From contig JANQKC010000025.1 in the NCBI GenBank assembly GCA_028281325.1, positions 24,782-88,781 of the forward strand: 64,000 nt of DNA, read 5' to 3'. A program made the position numbers and the translations under genes. This stretch comes from Alphaproteobacteria bacterium (GTDB lineage Bacteria; Pseudomonadota; Alphaproteobacteria; UBA8366). Of the stretch, positions 35,354-43,865 are shown in pieces (the first letter of the stretch is position 1; each line of letters opens with the position of its first letter). The notes beneath the pieces were generated by a model, which saw nothing but the letters and a program-made list of their open reading frames with translations, was not told where the DNA came from and did not search any database.

Positions 35354-36553
35354 TCAGATCACTCCATCCTGTTCCATTGCGTCAATCTCGTCGGCGGCGA
35401 GTCCCAGCCATTCGCCATAGACTTGGCGGTTATGCGCCCCCAGGTCGGCGCTGGGGTCGATGGGCATCAGGGGCGAGTCGTGAAACCGCAACGGACTGTT
35501 CTGTAAGGCGATCCGTCCAAGTTCGGGGTGGTCGACCCATTGCAGCATACCGCGCTGATGCAAATGCTCGTCGTGGACCACCTCGTCGAGGCCCCGCACC
35601 GGCGCGCAGGGAAAGCCGTGTTTGCGCGAAATGTCGAGCAGGTCGTCCTTGTCGAGCGTCTTTGTCCAGCCGCCGACCAACTCGTTGACCTCGTCGAGAA
35701 TCAAGGCGCGGTCGTGGTTGGTGGCGTAACGCGGGTCGTCCTTGATGTCCTCGCGGCCCATCGCGCGCAGCAGGTTGTGGAAATGACCGTCGTTGGTACA
35801 ATTGATCGCGGCGTAGCCGTCCCGCGTGGGGTACACGTTGTAGGGCGAAATCGACAGGCCGCCATGCTGGTTGCCGGTGCGCGGCGGCTCCTTCTGGCCC
35901 ATGCTGTAATACATGCCCAGATTGGACGCGAGCGAGGCGAGGATGGCTTCCTGCATCGAGACTTCGACCATGCGGCCCTTGCCCGTCCGCTCGCGTTCGA
36001 CCAGCGCCGTGACGATGGCGGCATAGAGATGCACCCCGCCGGAGAAGTCGCAGACCGCCGCGCCGGCCTTCAGCGGCGGGCTATCCTCGGTTCCGGTCAC
36101 GCTCATGATGCCCGATGAGGCCTGCACGGTAAGGTCCATCGCCAGGTCGTCGCGACGCGGGCCGCTGCGGCCGTATCCGCTGGAACAGCCATAGACCAGG
36201 CGCGGATTCGCCGCGCGCAGCACGTCCCACCCCAGGTTCATGTTGTCCATCGCGTCCGGTGCGAAGTTTTCCAGGACGACGTCGGCCTTCTTGACCATCT
36301 CTAGATAGATTTCGCGACCACGGGGCGCTTTTAAGTTCAAGGTGACGCAGCGTTTGTTCGAGTTGAGCAGGGCGAAGGGGACGGAATGGTTCTTTTCCTT
36401 GCCGCGGTGCCGCAGATGCTCGCCCTTCAACGGTTCGATCTTGATCACGTTGGCCCCGGCCATGGCCAGCAGGAAGCCGGCGTAAGGGCCGTTGTAGATG
36501 TGCCCCATATCGAGCACCGTTATTCCGTCCAGCGGATAGGCACGCTGTTCCAT
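35354..36553 (-). CDS. Class III (CaiB/BaiF) CoA-transferase
   Basis: A 399-residue family III CoA-transferase. ATG at 36553 has GGAGG about 11 nt upstream; a TTG at 36562 is too close to that box. Signature LDGITVLDMGHIYNGPYAG at residues about 7-25 is followed by VIKIEPLKGEHLRHRG. The catalytic Asp is expected in DLTVQASSGIMSVTG near 165. It moves CoA between acids such as formate, oxalate, succinate or carnitine derivatives. In this window it could also be the formyl-CoA:oxalate transferase missing near oxc, but its operon partner is a TauD-type dioxygenase, so I favour a separate route. Confidence 0.88.
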   Translation of the reverse strand: MEQRAYPLDGITVLDMGHIYNGPYAGFLLAMAGANVIKIEPLKGEHLRHRGKEKNHSVPFALLNSNKRCVTLNLKAPRGREIYLEMVKKADVVLENFAPDAMDNMNLGWDVLRAANPRLVYGCSSGYGRSGPRRDDLAMDLTVQASSGIMSVTGTEDSPPLKAGAAVCDFSGGVHLYAAIVTALVERERTGKGRMVEVSMQEAILASLASNLGMYYSMGQKEPPRTGNQHGGLSISPYNVYPTRDGYAAINCTNDGHFHNLLRAMGREDIKDDPRYATNHDRALILDEVNELVGGWTKTLDKDDLLDISRKHGFPCAPVRGLDEVVHDEHLHQRGMLQWVDHPELGRIALQNSPLRFHDSPLMPIDPSADLGAHNRQVYGEWLGLAADEIDAMEQDGVI

Positions 36554-36558
36554 GGGGT

Positions 36559-36675
36559 TCAACTCCTCCCTTTTTGTTGGCGCAGCAAGTCACGGGCGAT
36601 CACCATGAAACGCCGCACCGTGTCCTGCGGCATGGTGAGTTCTTCGGACAGCTCCCAACTGTCGGTATGGGTCAT
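36559..36675 (-). CDS. 38-residue ORF in front of the CoA-transferase
   Basis: The ORF begins MTHTDSWELSEELTMPQDTV, then a basic amphipathic C-terminus ending KGRS. GGGAG lies about 10 nt before its ATG, and it stops 5 bp before the CoA-transferase ATG, overlapping that gene's ribosome-binding site. It could be a real small protein or a leader peptide coupling translation. I do not recognise the sequence. Confidence 0.5.
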   Translation of the reverse strand: MTHTDSWELSEELTMPQDTVRRFMVIARDLLRQQKGRS

Positions 36676-36782
36676 CCGATGTTTTCTCCCGGTGGCGACA
36701 CTTGAGCCGTGTCGCGATTGTTGGTTGGTCCACGGACGGGCAGGGTATGTTTAATTATAGCAAAGATCGGAAATCGCGGCAG

Positions 36783-37439
36783 CTAGGCCTCGAATAGGTG
36801 GCGTAGCTTGCGGACCGCGGCCTCGGGTGCGCCCAGGGTCGGGCGGCCGGTGCGCTGCTCGACCAGCGGCCGCGTCGGTCCCATGGAGAACTGACCCAGC
36901 AGAATCGCGTCGCATGCGCCGGCGGTTTCGGCGGCGTCGACGACCAACGCGTCGTGGCCCGCCCGGTCGCCGGCATTCAGCAGGGCGGTGGCGTCGGGCA
37001 CATGCGTTTCCGACAGGGAAACCGTCTTTCCGGCCTCGGCCGCGCAGCGTTCCAACTGGGCCCGCAACATGCGGTTGGTGCCGGGGTCCGTCGCCACGGC
37101 GGCGAAGGAACTGCCGGCGGCGAGCGCTTCGTCGATCAACCCGTCGAAAGAGGTGAGGACGGGAATGTTCAGCCCTTTGCGCCCTTCGAGGACGGCAGGG
37201 CCGAACAGCGAGCCGGTCACCAGGATCGCGCTGGCGCCGCTATCGGCGCTGTAGGCGAGCAACCGTTCCATCCGCTCGTAGATCGGCGGCGTGAGGGAGC
37301 GGTCCGGCGCCAGATCGATGTACAGCGATTCATCGTAGAGACTGACCGGGCGCGCGTCCGGCCAAATCTCGGCGAAGGCCGTCTCGACCGCGGCAATGGC
37401 GGGAATGACAGAATGGATCAGACCGATTTTTATTGTCAT
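36783..37439 (-). CDS. Asp/Glu racemase superfamily protein
   Basis: A 218-residue protein starting at 37439 (MTIKIGLIHS, GGGGA about 8 nt upstream). It has two alpha/beta halves. Catalytic-type residues sit in AILVTGSLFGPAV near residue 78, where racemases usually have Cys but this one has Gly-Ser, and in CDAILLGQFSMGP near 180. Relatives include hydantoin racemase, maleate isomerase and arylmalonate decarboxylase, and a racemase role is unsure because the first Cys is missing. It lies downstream of no obvious partner and 154 bp from a divergent parvulin gene. Confidence 0.7.
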   Translation of the reverse strand: MTIKIGLIHSVIPAIAAVETAFAEIWPDARPVSLYDESLYIDLAPDRSLTPPIYERMERLLAYSADSGASAILVTGSLFGPAVLEGRKGLNIPVLTSFDGLIDEALAAGSSFAAVATDPGTNRMLRAQLERCAAEAGKTVSLSETHVPDATALLNAGDRAGHDALVVDAAETAGACDAILLGQFSMGPTRPLVEQRTGRPTLGAPEAAVRKLRHLFEA

Positions 37440-37593
37440 TGTGCATGTCCCCTGGTTCGGCAAGGCAGGTGGCGCAGTGTTGCGCGGAACGGCGCGTCGG
37501 GCAAATAGCCCTCGCTTTCAGGCATTCTGCCGGATATACAAGGCCAAAGCGGCTTAATGTGGCCGCGACGCAATCGAACAAAGGAAGAGCCCC

Positions 37594-37914
37594 ATGGCCG
37601 ATCAAGTGCGCGCATCGCACATTCTTCTCATGTATGCCGGTTCCGAGCGGTCCACCGCGACGCGGACCAAGGAAGAGGCGCTAACGCAGATCAACGACCT
37701 GAAAGCGCAGGTCGATGCCGGCGGGGACTTCGGCGAGCTTGCGAAGGCCAATTCGGACTGCCCGTCCTCAAACGACGGCGGCGATCTCGGTGCATTCGGT
37801 CCGGGCATGATGGTGCCGGAATTCGACGCGGCGGCTTTCGCGCTCGACGTGGGCGCGTGCAGTGACGTGGTCGAAACCGCGTTCGGCTATCACCTTATTC
37901 ACCGCACCGGGTAA
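37594..37914 (+). CDS. Parvulin-type peptidyl-prolyl isomerase (PpiC family)
   Basis: A 106-residue single-domain rotamase with no signal peptide, so cytoplasmic. Family motifs: VRASHILL at the N-terminus, GGDFGELAKANSDCPSS near 45-60, GGDLGAFGPGMMVPEF near 63-78 and FGYHLIHRTG at the C-terminus. GGAAGAG is about 7 nt before the ATG. It catalyses cis-trans proline isomerisation. It converges with the ABM-domain gene. Confidence 0.92.
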   Translation: MADQVRASHILLMYAGSERSTATRTKEEALTQINDLKAQVDAGGDFGELAKANSDCPSSNDGGDLGAFGPGMMVPEFDAAAFALDVGACSDVVETAFGYHLIHRTG

Positions 37915-37932
37915 CAGTTGCGCCGCTGCCGC

Positions 37933-38223
37933 TTAGTCGGCGGAACAGATCGTAATTTTCCGGTCGACGATCATGTCTTTGTATTTCTCGCGGGTCTCCG
38001 CGAGGATCGGCGACTTGCCGTGGACCTCGAACGCGGCGGCGTCTTCGTAGCATTCGAACAACAGGACCTTGTTCTCGTCCCGTTGCGGGATGAGCACGTC
38101 GAACTGCACGCAGCCGCTTTCCGCTTCCTTGGTGCGGCTGGCGTGGCTGCGGATGATCTCTTCGAAAGCCTGACGGTGTTCGGGTTTGACGTCGAACTCG
38201 ACGACGAGGGCGACCTTGCTCAT
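37933..38223 (-). CDS. Antibiotic biosynthesis monooxygenase (ABM) domain protein
   Basis: A 96-residue dimeric alpha/beta-barrel domain. VVEFDVKPEHRQAFEEII at the N-terminus and ESGCVQFDVLIPQRDENKVL in the middle are typical of YgiN-like quinol or aromatic monooxygenases. The central FECYEDAAAFEVHGKSP segment carries the conserved His. No cofactor motif is expected in this family. Its substrate cannot be read. It lies 65 bp before a DUF983 gene on the same strand. Confidence 0.85.
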   Translation of the reverse strand: MSKVALVVEFDVKPEHRQAFEEIIRSHASRTKEAESGCVQFDVLIPQRDENKVLLFECYEDAAAFEVHGKSPILAETREKYKDMIVDRKITICSAD

Positions 38224-38288
38224 GATGTTTCTCCCTGATCCTTTTGTGGCGGGAGCCTACATCGAAAGACAGGGCTCGGCCAGTCGGG

Positions 38289-38684
38289 CTAGTGCTGTTC
38301 GTGTCCGCGCATGCCGAGCGCCCACATCAGCCCCATGATGCTGCCTTTCACGCGCGGCAGGAACCAAAGCGTCAAAGCGAGGCCGAAGGCGGGCCAGAAA
38401 GCAACCTGCAGCCAGATGGGGGGCGCGGCGAACTTTTCGACGGCGAGCAGCAGCGGGATTACGATATGGCCGACGATCATGATCGTGAAATAGGGGGCGA
38501 TATCGGCGGTGTAGATGTCGCCGGTTTCCGCGCCGCATGCGCAGCAGGAGGATTTCGGTTTCAGGTATCCGGCCAACAGCGCGCCATTGCCGCATCTCGG
38601 GCACTTCCCGCCAAAGCCGCGCCGCATCGCGTTGACCACGAACGAAAGGCCGTAGTTGGGGTCGTGCGTTGGCGAATTCACCAT
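38289..38684 (-). CDS. DUF983 membrane protein with zinc-ribbon
   Basis: A 131-residue protein starting at 38684 with GAGGAG about 8 nt upstream; the longer reading frame to 39125 is the shadow of znuB. The N-terminal half has a zinc ribbon CPRCG...CCACGAE near residues 28-55. Two membrane segments lie at about 65-87 and 92-112. DUF983 proteins are common in alphaproteobacteria with unknown function. The position 56 bp downstream of znuB may mean it is read with the zinc operon. Confidence 0.82.
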   Translation of the reverse strand: MVNSPTHDPNYGLSFVVNAMRRGFGGKCPRCGNGALLAGYLKPKSSCCACGAETGDIYTADIAPYFTIMIVGHIVIPLLLAVEKFAAPPIWLQVAFWPAFGLALTLWFLPRVKGSIMGLMWALGMRGHEQH

Positions 38685-38740
38685 AATCGGTGCTCCTCGA
38701 TGCGGCCTGGCGTCGGCGATGCAGGCCCTGTCATGGCTTG

Positions 38741-39562
38741 TCATTGTGGCCGGGAGAGCGGCCGTCCCGTCGCCCCGAGCCCCGAGAAAACCAGGCTCGC
38801 GAGGAAAAGAACGAACGCCGCCACCACAACCGATGGTCCCGTTGGCGTATCCCAATGCAGCGAGCCGATCAACCCCAATAGGACCGACAGCGCGCCTATG
38901 CCGCAGGCAAGGATCGCCATGCTTTCCGGCGTTCGGGCGAACCGCCGTGCCGTCGCCGCCGGGATGATTAGCATCGATGTGATTAACAAAATGCCCATGA
39001 TCTTCATCGATATGGCGATCACGACGGCCAGCAGCAGGGTAAAGATCAACCGGGTGCGCAATGCCGAAACCCCCTCGGCGCGAGCCAACTCCTCGTGCAC
39101 GGTAACCGCCAGCAGGTCGCGCCACAACGCAATCAGCACGATCAACGCGACGAGGCCGCCGCCGTAGATGACGATCAAATCCTGCGGCGTGACCGCGAGG
39201 ATGTCGCCGAACAGATACCCCATGAGGTCGACGCGGATCGTCTCCATCAGGCTGATCGCGATCAGGCCGATCGAGAGCGAGGTATGCGACACGATCCCGA
39301 GCAGCGTATCGGTGGCGATCCGGTTTTGCTGCTGCAAGGCGACAATGCTAAGGGCGAAGATGACGCAGGTGGCCGCGATCCCAAGCGTCAGGTTGACCGA
39401 CAGCAGGAATCCAAGGGCGACGCCGAGCAAGGCCGAATGCGCCACCGAATCGCCGAAATACGCCATGCGCCGCCAGACCACGAAACAGCCCAGCGGCCCG
39501 GTGACCGCCGCCAGACCGATGCCGCCCAAGAGGCCGAGGATCAAAAAGTCGTCGATCATCAT
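38741..39562 (-). CDS. znuB: Zinc ABC transporter permease ZnuB
   Basis: A 273-residue inner-membrane permease of the ABC-3 metal family with about eight hydrophobic segments. GPLGCFVVWRRMAYFGDSVA near 22-42 and VDLMGYLFGDILAV near 112-125 are standard for ZnuB. It overlaps znuC by 4 bp (ATGA). With ZnuC and the periplasmic ZnuA encoded divergently, it forms the high-affinity zinc importer. Confidence 0.93.
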   Translation of the reverse strand: MMIDDFLILGLLGGIGLAAVTGPLGCFVVWRRMAYFGDSVAHSALLGVALGFLLSVNLTLGIAATCVIFALSIVALQQQNRIATDTLLGIVSHTSLSIGLIAISLMETIRVDLMGYLFGDILAVTPQDLIVIYGGGLVALIVLIALWRDLLAVTVHEELARAEGVSALRTRLIFTLLLAVVIAISMKIMGILLITSMLIIPAATARRFARTPESMAILACGIGALSVLLGLIGSLHWDTPTGPSVVVAAFVLFLASLVFSGLGATGRPLSRPQ

Positions 39563-40380
39563 GTGTCTTGTCCGGCGCCGCGACGCGGTGGATGACCGTG
39601 CCCGTGTTCATGCTGGTGTTCACGATCGTGATGGTGGTGTTCCACCACGCCGCCGGACAGGTCGTGTTCGTGATCGTGGTCATGGGTATAGACCGCCAGC
39701 GTTTCGGATGCGCGCGGGCCGAAGATCCGCATATAGGCGGGATGGCGGCTCACGGTTTCGGGGCGTCCTTCGCAGCACACATGACCGTTGAGGCATATCA
39801 CCCGGTCGGTCGCGGCCATCACGAGGTGCAGATCGTGCGAGATGGTCAGCACCCCGCAGCCGCGCTGGTCGCGGATCCGGCCGATCAGTTCGAACAACGC
39901 GATCTGGCCGTTGAAGTCCACGCTCGCCGTCGGTTCGTCGAGGACAAGGAGGTCTGGAGTCCGGAGCAAGGCCCGCGCGATCAGGACCCGTTGCAACTCC
40001 CCACCGGAAAGATCGTGGACCGCAGCGTCTATCAAACCGAACGCGCCGACTTCGTCGAGGGTCTGCTGCATCGCCTCCACGGAGACCTTGTTGGTTAAGC
40101 CGAGCAGGCGGCGCACCGGCAGCGGCAGCACGCCGTTGACCGACAGGCGTTGCGGCACGTAGCCGATCCGAAGGCCCGGCCGGCGTATGACGGACCCGGC
40201 GTCCGGCTGGAGTATTCCGAGGAGAATACGGGCCAGTGTCGATTTGCCAGAGCCGTTGGGCCCGATCAGCGCGACGATCTCGCCGGGATGGACGGAGAGC
40301 GTGATTTGGCTGAGGACCTGCCGGCGGCCGAAGGACATCGTGATGTCCGACGCCGAAATCAGCGGCGATTGATCAAGCAT
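39559..40380 (-). CDS. znuC: Zinc ABC transporter ATP-binding protein ZnuC with His-rich tail
   Basis: A 273-residue ATPase: Walker A GPNGSGKST near 39, signature LSGGELQRVLIARA near 133, Walker B LLVLDEPTASVD near 155 and H-loop ISHDLH near 188. The last about 45 residues are a His/Asp/Glu tail (HDHDHEHD, HHHHDREHQHEHGHGH) that may buffer or sense zinc. Start at 40380 overlaps zur by 8 bp, so the operon is zur-znuC-znuB. Confidence 0.93.
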   Translation of the reverse strand: MLDQSPLISASDITMSFGRRQVLSQITLSVHPGEIVALIGPNGSGKSTLARILLGILQPDAGSVIRRPGLRIGYVPQRLSVNGVLPLPVRRLLGLTNKVSVEAMQQTLDEVGAFGLIDAAVHDLSGGELQRVLIARALLRTPDLLVLDEPTASVDFNGQIALFELIGRIRDQRGCGVLTISHDLHLVMAATDRVICLNGHVCCEGRPETVSRHPAYMRIFGPRASETLAVYTHDHDHEHDLSGGVVEHHHHDREHQHEHGHGHPPRRGAGQDT

Positions 40381-40888
40381 GGCCGCGCCCGGCGCCGTCG
40401 AGTTCGACGCAGTCGCGGCAAAGGCCGGTCACTTCGACCACCGGTGCCTCGACCGAAAACCCGGTGGTTGCCGCCGTTTCTTTGATCGCCGTTATGATGC
40501 GGGCGTCGGACAACTCGCCGACGACGCCGCAGGTCCGGCAAATTAGGAACTGCCCGCGATGGGACTCTTCGGGATGGTCGCAGCCGATATAGGCGTTTTG
40601 GCTGGTGAGTCGGTGGACGAGCTGGTTCTCCATCAGGAAATCGAGGGTGCGGTACACAGTCATCGGCGCGGCGCGGCGGCCACCGTCCTTGAGCCGGTCG
40701 AGAATGTCATAGGCCCCGATCGGCCGGTGGCTCTGCCAGATGATTTCCAGCACGCTACGGCGGAGATCCGTCAACCGTAAACCATTCTGTTTGAACAGTT
40801 TCTCGGCGCGGTCGAATGCCTCTTTGACGCATCGGTCATGGTCATGGGCGTGGTCGGGGAAGGGATCCTGGATGGGTTTGCCGGGCAT
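40373..40888 (-). CDS. zur: Zinc uptake regulator Zur (Fur family)
   Basis: A 171-residue repressor. ATG at 40888 is preferred; the in-frame ATG at 40954 would add 22 residues and lie close to the operator. N-terminal winged helix at residues about 30-95 (NGLRLTDLRRSVLEIIWQSH, TVYRTLDFLMENQLVHRL). Metal sites are visible: His-rich CDHPEESHRGQF near 105 and two structural CxxC pairs (CRTCG near 118, CRDC near 160). It represses zinc uptake when zinc is sufficient. A Zur-box-like site lies about 100 bp upstream, shared with znuA. Confidence 0.88.
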   Translation of the reverse strand: MPGKPIQDPFPDHAHDHDRCVKEAFDRAEKLFKQNGLRLTDLRRSVLEIIWQSHRPIGAYDILDRLKDGGRRAAPMTVYRTLDFLMENQLVHRLTSQNAYIGCDHPEESHRGQFLICRTCGVVGELSDARIITAIKETAATTGFSVEAPVVEVTGLCRDCVELDGAGRGHA

Positions 40889-40985
40889 TAAGTTGGCCTT
40901 TGCACCGTTCGACCGTACTGGCCGAACGGCATCACTTAGTGGATTTCCGCACAAAACTGCAACGATATCTTCTAACGCTTGAATT

Positions 40986-41001
40986 GATATATTATAACAT
41001 T
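40986..41001. promoter_or_regulatory. Zur-box-like site between zur and znuA
   Basis: GATATATTATAACATT in the divergent zur/znuA gap. It resembles alphaproteobacterial Zur sites (AT-rich, TATAACAT-type half). 13 of 16 bases match the site at 42142-42157. The whole gap is strongly AT-rich. Confidence 0.6.
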
Positions 41002-41054
41002 CTAGAACTTCGCTTAAGCGTTGAACTCACAATATGCACTCAAGGGGCATCGCA

Positions 41055-42098
41055 GTGATCCGTACACTTGTCTGGTTTGTCGCCTTTTCCGTTTTGACGG
41101 TAACGTCGCCGAGCGCTGCCACGTCGCCGAAGGTCGTGGCCAGTATCAATCCGGTCCATTCGCTGGTTGCCGGCGTGATGCAGGGCGTCGGCGAGCCCAC
41201 CTTGTTGCTTAAGGGCGGTGAGTCGCCCCATACGGCTGCGTTGCGGCCGTCCGAAGCGCGGGCGTTGCGCCAGGCCGATCTGGTTTTTTGGGTCGGTGAC
41301 GATTTGGAGACGTTCTTGCCGAAGGCGCTAAGGGCGCGCGGCAAGAAGGGCGCGGTGAAATTGTCGGCGGCGGAGGGCGTCGGGCTGCTCAAAATCCGGG
41401 CCGGCGGCGCTTGGGAAGCGCATGATCATGGACACGGAGACCACCACGATCACGGCCACAGTCACGGCCACGACCATGGCAAGAAGGATCATCACGATCA
41501 CGGCCATGCGAAACACGACCACGGGAAGAAACACGATCATGGCCACGCGAAAAAGGGCCATGACGATCACGCCGGGGAGCATGACCTTCATCTTTGGCTC
41601 GATCCGGTCAAAGCCAAGGCCATGGTTCGTGCGATCGCGGCGGTGCTTGCAAAGACCGATGCCGCGAACGCCGCGCGGTATCGCTCCAATGCCGACAACG
41701 TCATGGCGCGGCTCGACGCCTTGGATGGCGAGTTGCGCAACAGTCTGGCTCCGATCCGCAATAAGCCCTTCGTCGTGTTCCACGACGCTTATCAGTATTT
41801 CGAGCGTCGGTACGGCTTGAACGCGGTCGGGTCGGTGACGCTCAGCCCGGAGGTCCGGCCGGGGGCGAAGCGCTTGCATGAAATCCGGTCGAAGCTCATT
41901 AGCAGTAAGGCGGCCTGCGTCTTCAGCGAACCGCAGTTCGAATCCAAGTTGGTCCAGACGGTGGTGCGGGGCACCGAAGCGCGGACCGGCGAACTCGATC
42001 CGCTCGGGGCCGATGTTCCGGAAGGCCCGCTTGCGTATGACAATCTGTTGCGGAACTTGGCGAGCAATATGATCGCCTGCCTCAAGGCGCCTTCCTAG
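41055..42098 (+). CDS. znuA: Zinc ABC transporter periplasmic binding protein ZnuA
   Basis: A 347-residue cluster A-1 metal-binding protein. GTG at 41055 is chosen because AAGGGG lies about 7 nt upstream and it yields a compact signal (MIRTLVWFVAFSVLTVTSPS). The in-frame ATG at 41034 has no ribosome site but cannot be excluded. Zinc ligands: H59 in SPHTAAL, H179 in HLHLWLDP and the His in VFHDAYQYF near 240. Residues about 123-177 form a very long His/Asp/Gly loop, larger than in most ZnuA. It is divergent from zur-znuCB. Confidence 0.92.
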   Translation: MIRTLVWFVAFSVLTVTSPSAATSPKVVASINPVHSLVAGVMQGVGEPTLLLKGGESPHTAALRPSEARALRQADLVFWVGDDLETFLPKALRARGKKGAVKLSAAEGVGLLKIRAGGAWEAHDHGHGDHHDHGHSHGHDHGKKDHHDHGHAKHDHGKKHDHGHAKKGHDDHAGEHDLHLWLDPVKAKAMVRAIAAVLAKTDAANAARYRSNADNVMARLDALDGELRNSLAPIRNKPFVVFHDAYQYFERRYGLNAVGSVTLSPEVRPGAKRLHEIRSKLISSKAACVFSEPQFESKLVQTVVRGTEARTGELDPLGADVPEGPLAYDNLLRNLASNMIACLKAPS

Positions 42099-42141
42099 GA
42101 GCGGACGAGTCAGGGGAAACGCCCATTACTGGCACAAAAAC

Positions 42142-42157
42142 GATACAATATAACATA
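42142..42157. promoter_or_regulatory. Zur-box-like site before the His-rich barrel gene
   Basis: GATACAATATAACATA, 17 bp upstream of the start at 42174, matches the site at 40986-41001 at 13 of 16 positions. This position would block the barrel gene's own promoter when zinc is ample. Confidence 0.55.
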
Positions 42158-42173
42158 ACAAATTGGTGTTGAC

Positions 42174-43766
42174 ATGAAGACTTGCTTGAAGCGTGGGGAT
42201 GGACAGATTCAGCGGATTTGCACCGCGGTCGTTGGGGCTTACATGGTTGTTGCCGTGCTCGGTGGGGGGACCGCTCTCGCCCAAACGGCGGACCAGCGCA
42301 TTCAGTTGCTGGAACAAACCGTCCGCGATCTTCTTGAGCGCGATGCGCAGAAGGACAAAATAATCGATAGCCTGCGTGGGGACATTAAGGCGCTGAAAGA
42401 AGGAAACCGTGGCAGTGTCGGCGGTGTCGCGACCGCACCGGCAACGCCGCAGCCGACAGCGCCGGCCTCGCAACAGCCAGTGCCGAAACGGGCGCATGAG
42501 CATGCGTCGGGACATGGCCACGATCACGACCACGGCCATGGAAAAGCAAGCGATGGCGGCAATCCCGACCTGTACGCGGTCGACGTCGCCGGCGGCACCC
42601 TGCGCCTGCGCGGAATCGGCGTGAACACCGCGTTCGCCGCTGGTTACTCTTCGGAGAAGAAGGCGACGATAGGCTTGCTGCAAGGCGGGGATCATGATCC
42701 GCAGCAGAACGGTTTCGATCTTCAGTCAGTCGATTTCGGTTTCCTGGGGGCGTTCGACCCGTATTTCGATGCCGAAGTCCACTTCGCCTTGAACATCGAT
42801 ACGGAAGGCGAAACAAAGCTCGAACTGGAAGAAGCCTTCATGCGGACGCAGGATGGCGTCCTGCCGGGCGGTTTGGAACTGGAGGTCGGTCAGTTCTTCA
42901 CCGAGTTCGGCGCCTACAATCCGGCTCATTTCCATGATCATGCCTTCATCGACCAACCGGTCATCGTCGGCCGCCTGTTCGGGGCCGACGGATTGAGAGG
43001 GCAAGGCGTCCGCGTCGGATGGAAAGTTCCGGTGCCGTGGCGCAGCAAGCTGCATGTCGGCGCGCAGAACGCGACTGGCGAAACCCAAGCGAGTTTTCTG
43101 GCAAACGACGAAGTGTTCGAAGAGCGCGCCGTCGGCGGCCGGGCTTTCCGCGACCGCGAGGTGGACTCGATCGACGAACTGACCTATCTCGCCCGTTTGG
43201 AAAATCGCTTCCAGGCCGGCGCGGACACGGCCGTTACGGTCGGGGCGTCGGGCTTGATCGGCCCCAACGCAACCGGGTCCGATGCGAATACCTATGTTGC
43301 CGGCGTGGATGTAAAGGCGCATCACGATCTGCACGGTGGCCGTTTCGTGGAATTCCAGGGAGAATTCATGTACCGGCACTACGAAGCCGCCAGCCAGTTG
43401 AATGAAGGGTTTGCCGCGGCGGATCTTGAGGATTATGGGATTTACGCGTTTGCCCGTTACGGATTCATGCCGCGTTGGTCGGCCGGTTTGCGCGGCGAGT
43501 ATGCGACCGGTGATGGCGCGAGCGTCGGCGACTTCGCCGGCCGGTCCCAAGACCCGTTCCGTTCCGATCGGGTCCGAATCTCCCCGTTGCTGGCATGGCA
43601 ATTTGCACCGACCGGGAACGTTCGTCTTCAGTACAACTACGACAATGCGGACTTCCTGGTCGACGACGACGCCCATTCCGTATGGCTTGGCTTCCAATGG
43701 GCCTTCGGCGCGGGCGAAGCGGTGCATGTCGCCGGCGAAGGCGGACATCACGACCACGATCATTGA
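42174..43766 (+). CDS. Zinc-associated outer-membrane beta-barrel protein with His-rich segments
   Basis: A 530-residue exported protein. Residues about 12-37 are a signal region ending ALAQ. Residues about 38-75 are a coiled coil (ADQRIQLLEQTVRDLLERD) as in trimeric porins. A His-rich stretch (HEHASGHGHDHDHGHG) lies at about 104-122. A long amphipathic beta-barrel follows with aromatic girdles and ends GGHHDHDH rather than the usual aromatic residue. It lies 75 bp after znuA with its own Zur-like box and a strong terminator behind it. I infer a zinc-responsive outer-membrane porin or zinc-capture protein; TonB-box or plug domains are absent. Confidence 0.75.
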   Translation: MKTCLKRGDGQIQRICTAVVGAYMVVAVLGGGTALAQTADQRIQLLEQTVRDLLERDAQKDKIIDSLRGDIKALKEGNRGSVGGVATAPATPQPTAPASQQPVPKRAHEHASGHGHDHDHGHGKASDGGNPDLYAVDVAGGTLRLRGIGVNTAFAAGYSSEKKATIGLLQGGDHDPQQNGFDLQSVDFGFLGAFDPYFDAEVHFALNIDTEGETKLELEEAFMRTQDGVLPGGLELEVGQFFTEFGAYNPAHFHDHAFIDQPVIVGRLFGADGLRGQGVRVGWKVPVPWRSKLHVGAQNATGETQASFLANDEVFEERAVGGRAFRDREVDSIDELTYLARLENRFQAGADTAVTVGASGLIGPNATGSDANTYVAGVDVKAHHDLHGGRFVEFQGEFMYRHYEAASQLNEGFAAADLEDYGIYAFARYGFMPRWSAGLRGEYATGDGASVGDFAGRSQDPFRSDRVRISPLLAWQFAPTGNVRLQYNYDNADFLVDDDAHSVWLGFQWAFGAGEAVHVAGEGGHHDHDH

Positions 43767-43810
43767 TGCTCCCCAAGCTCTGCCGGAAATCCACACGGTG
43801 GAGACTACGT

Positions 43811-43850
43811 AAAACGGGGCGGATGGGAAATGCCATCCGCCCCGTCTTTT
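43811..43850 (+). terminator. Rho-independent terminator after the zinc locus
   Basis: Perfect 13-bp stem ACGGGGCGGATGG / CCATCCGCCCCGT (43814-43826 and 43833-43845) with a GAAATG loop, then CTTTT. It also has AAAA on the 5' side, so it can stop the converging FecR-RTX gene. Confidence 0.88.
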
Positions 43851-43865
43851 CAATGCGTTACGTGG

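Noticed and set aside
41420..41580. Simple-sequence DNA repeat
   Set aside because: It is the in-frame His/Asp/Gly metal-binding loop of ZnuA, not a non-coding repeat.
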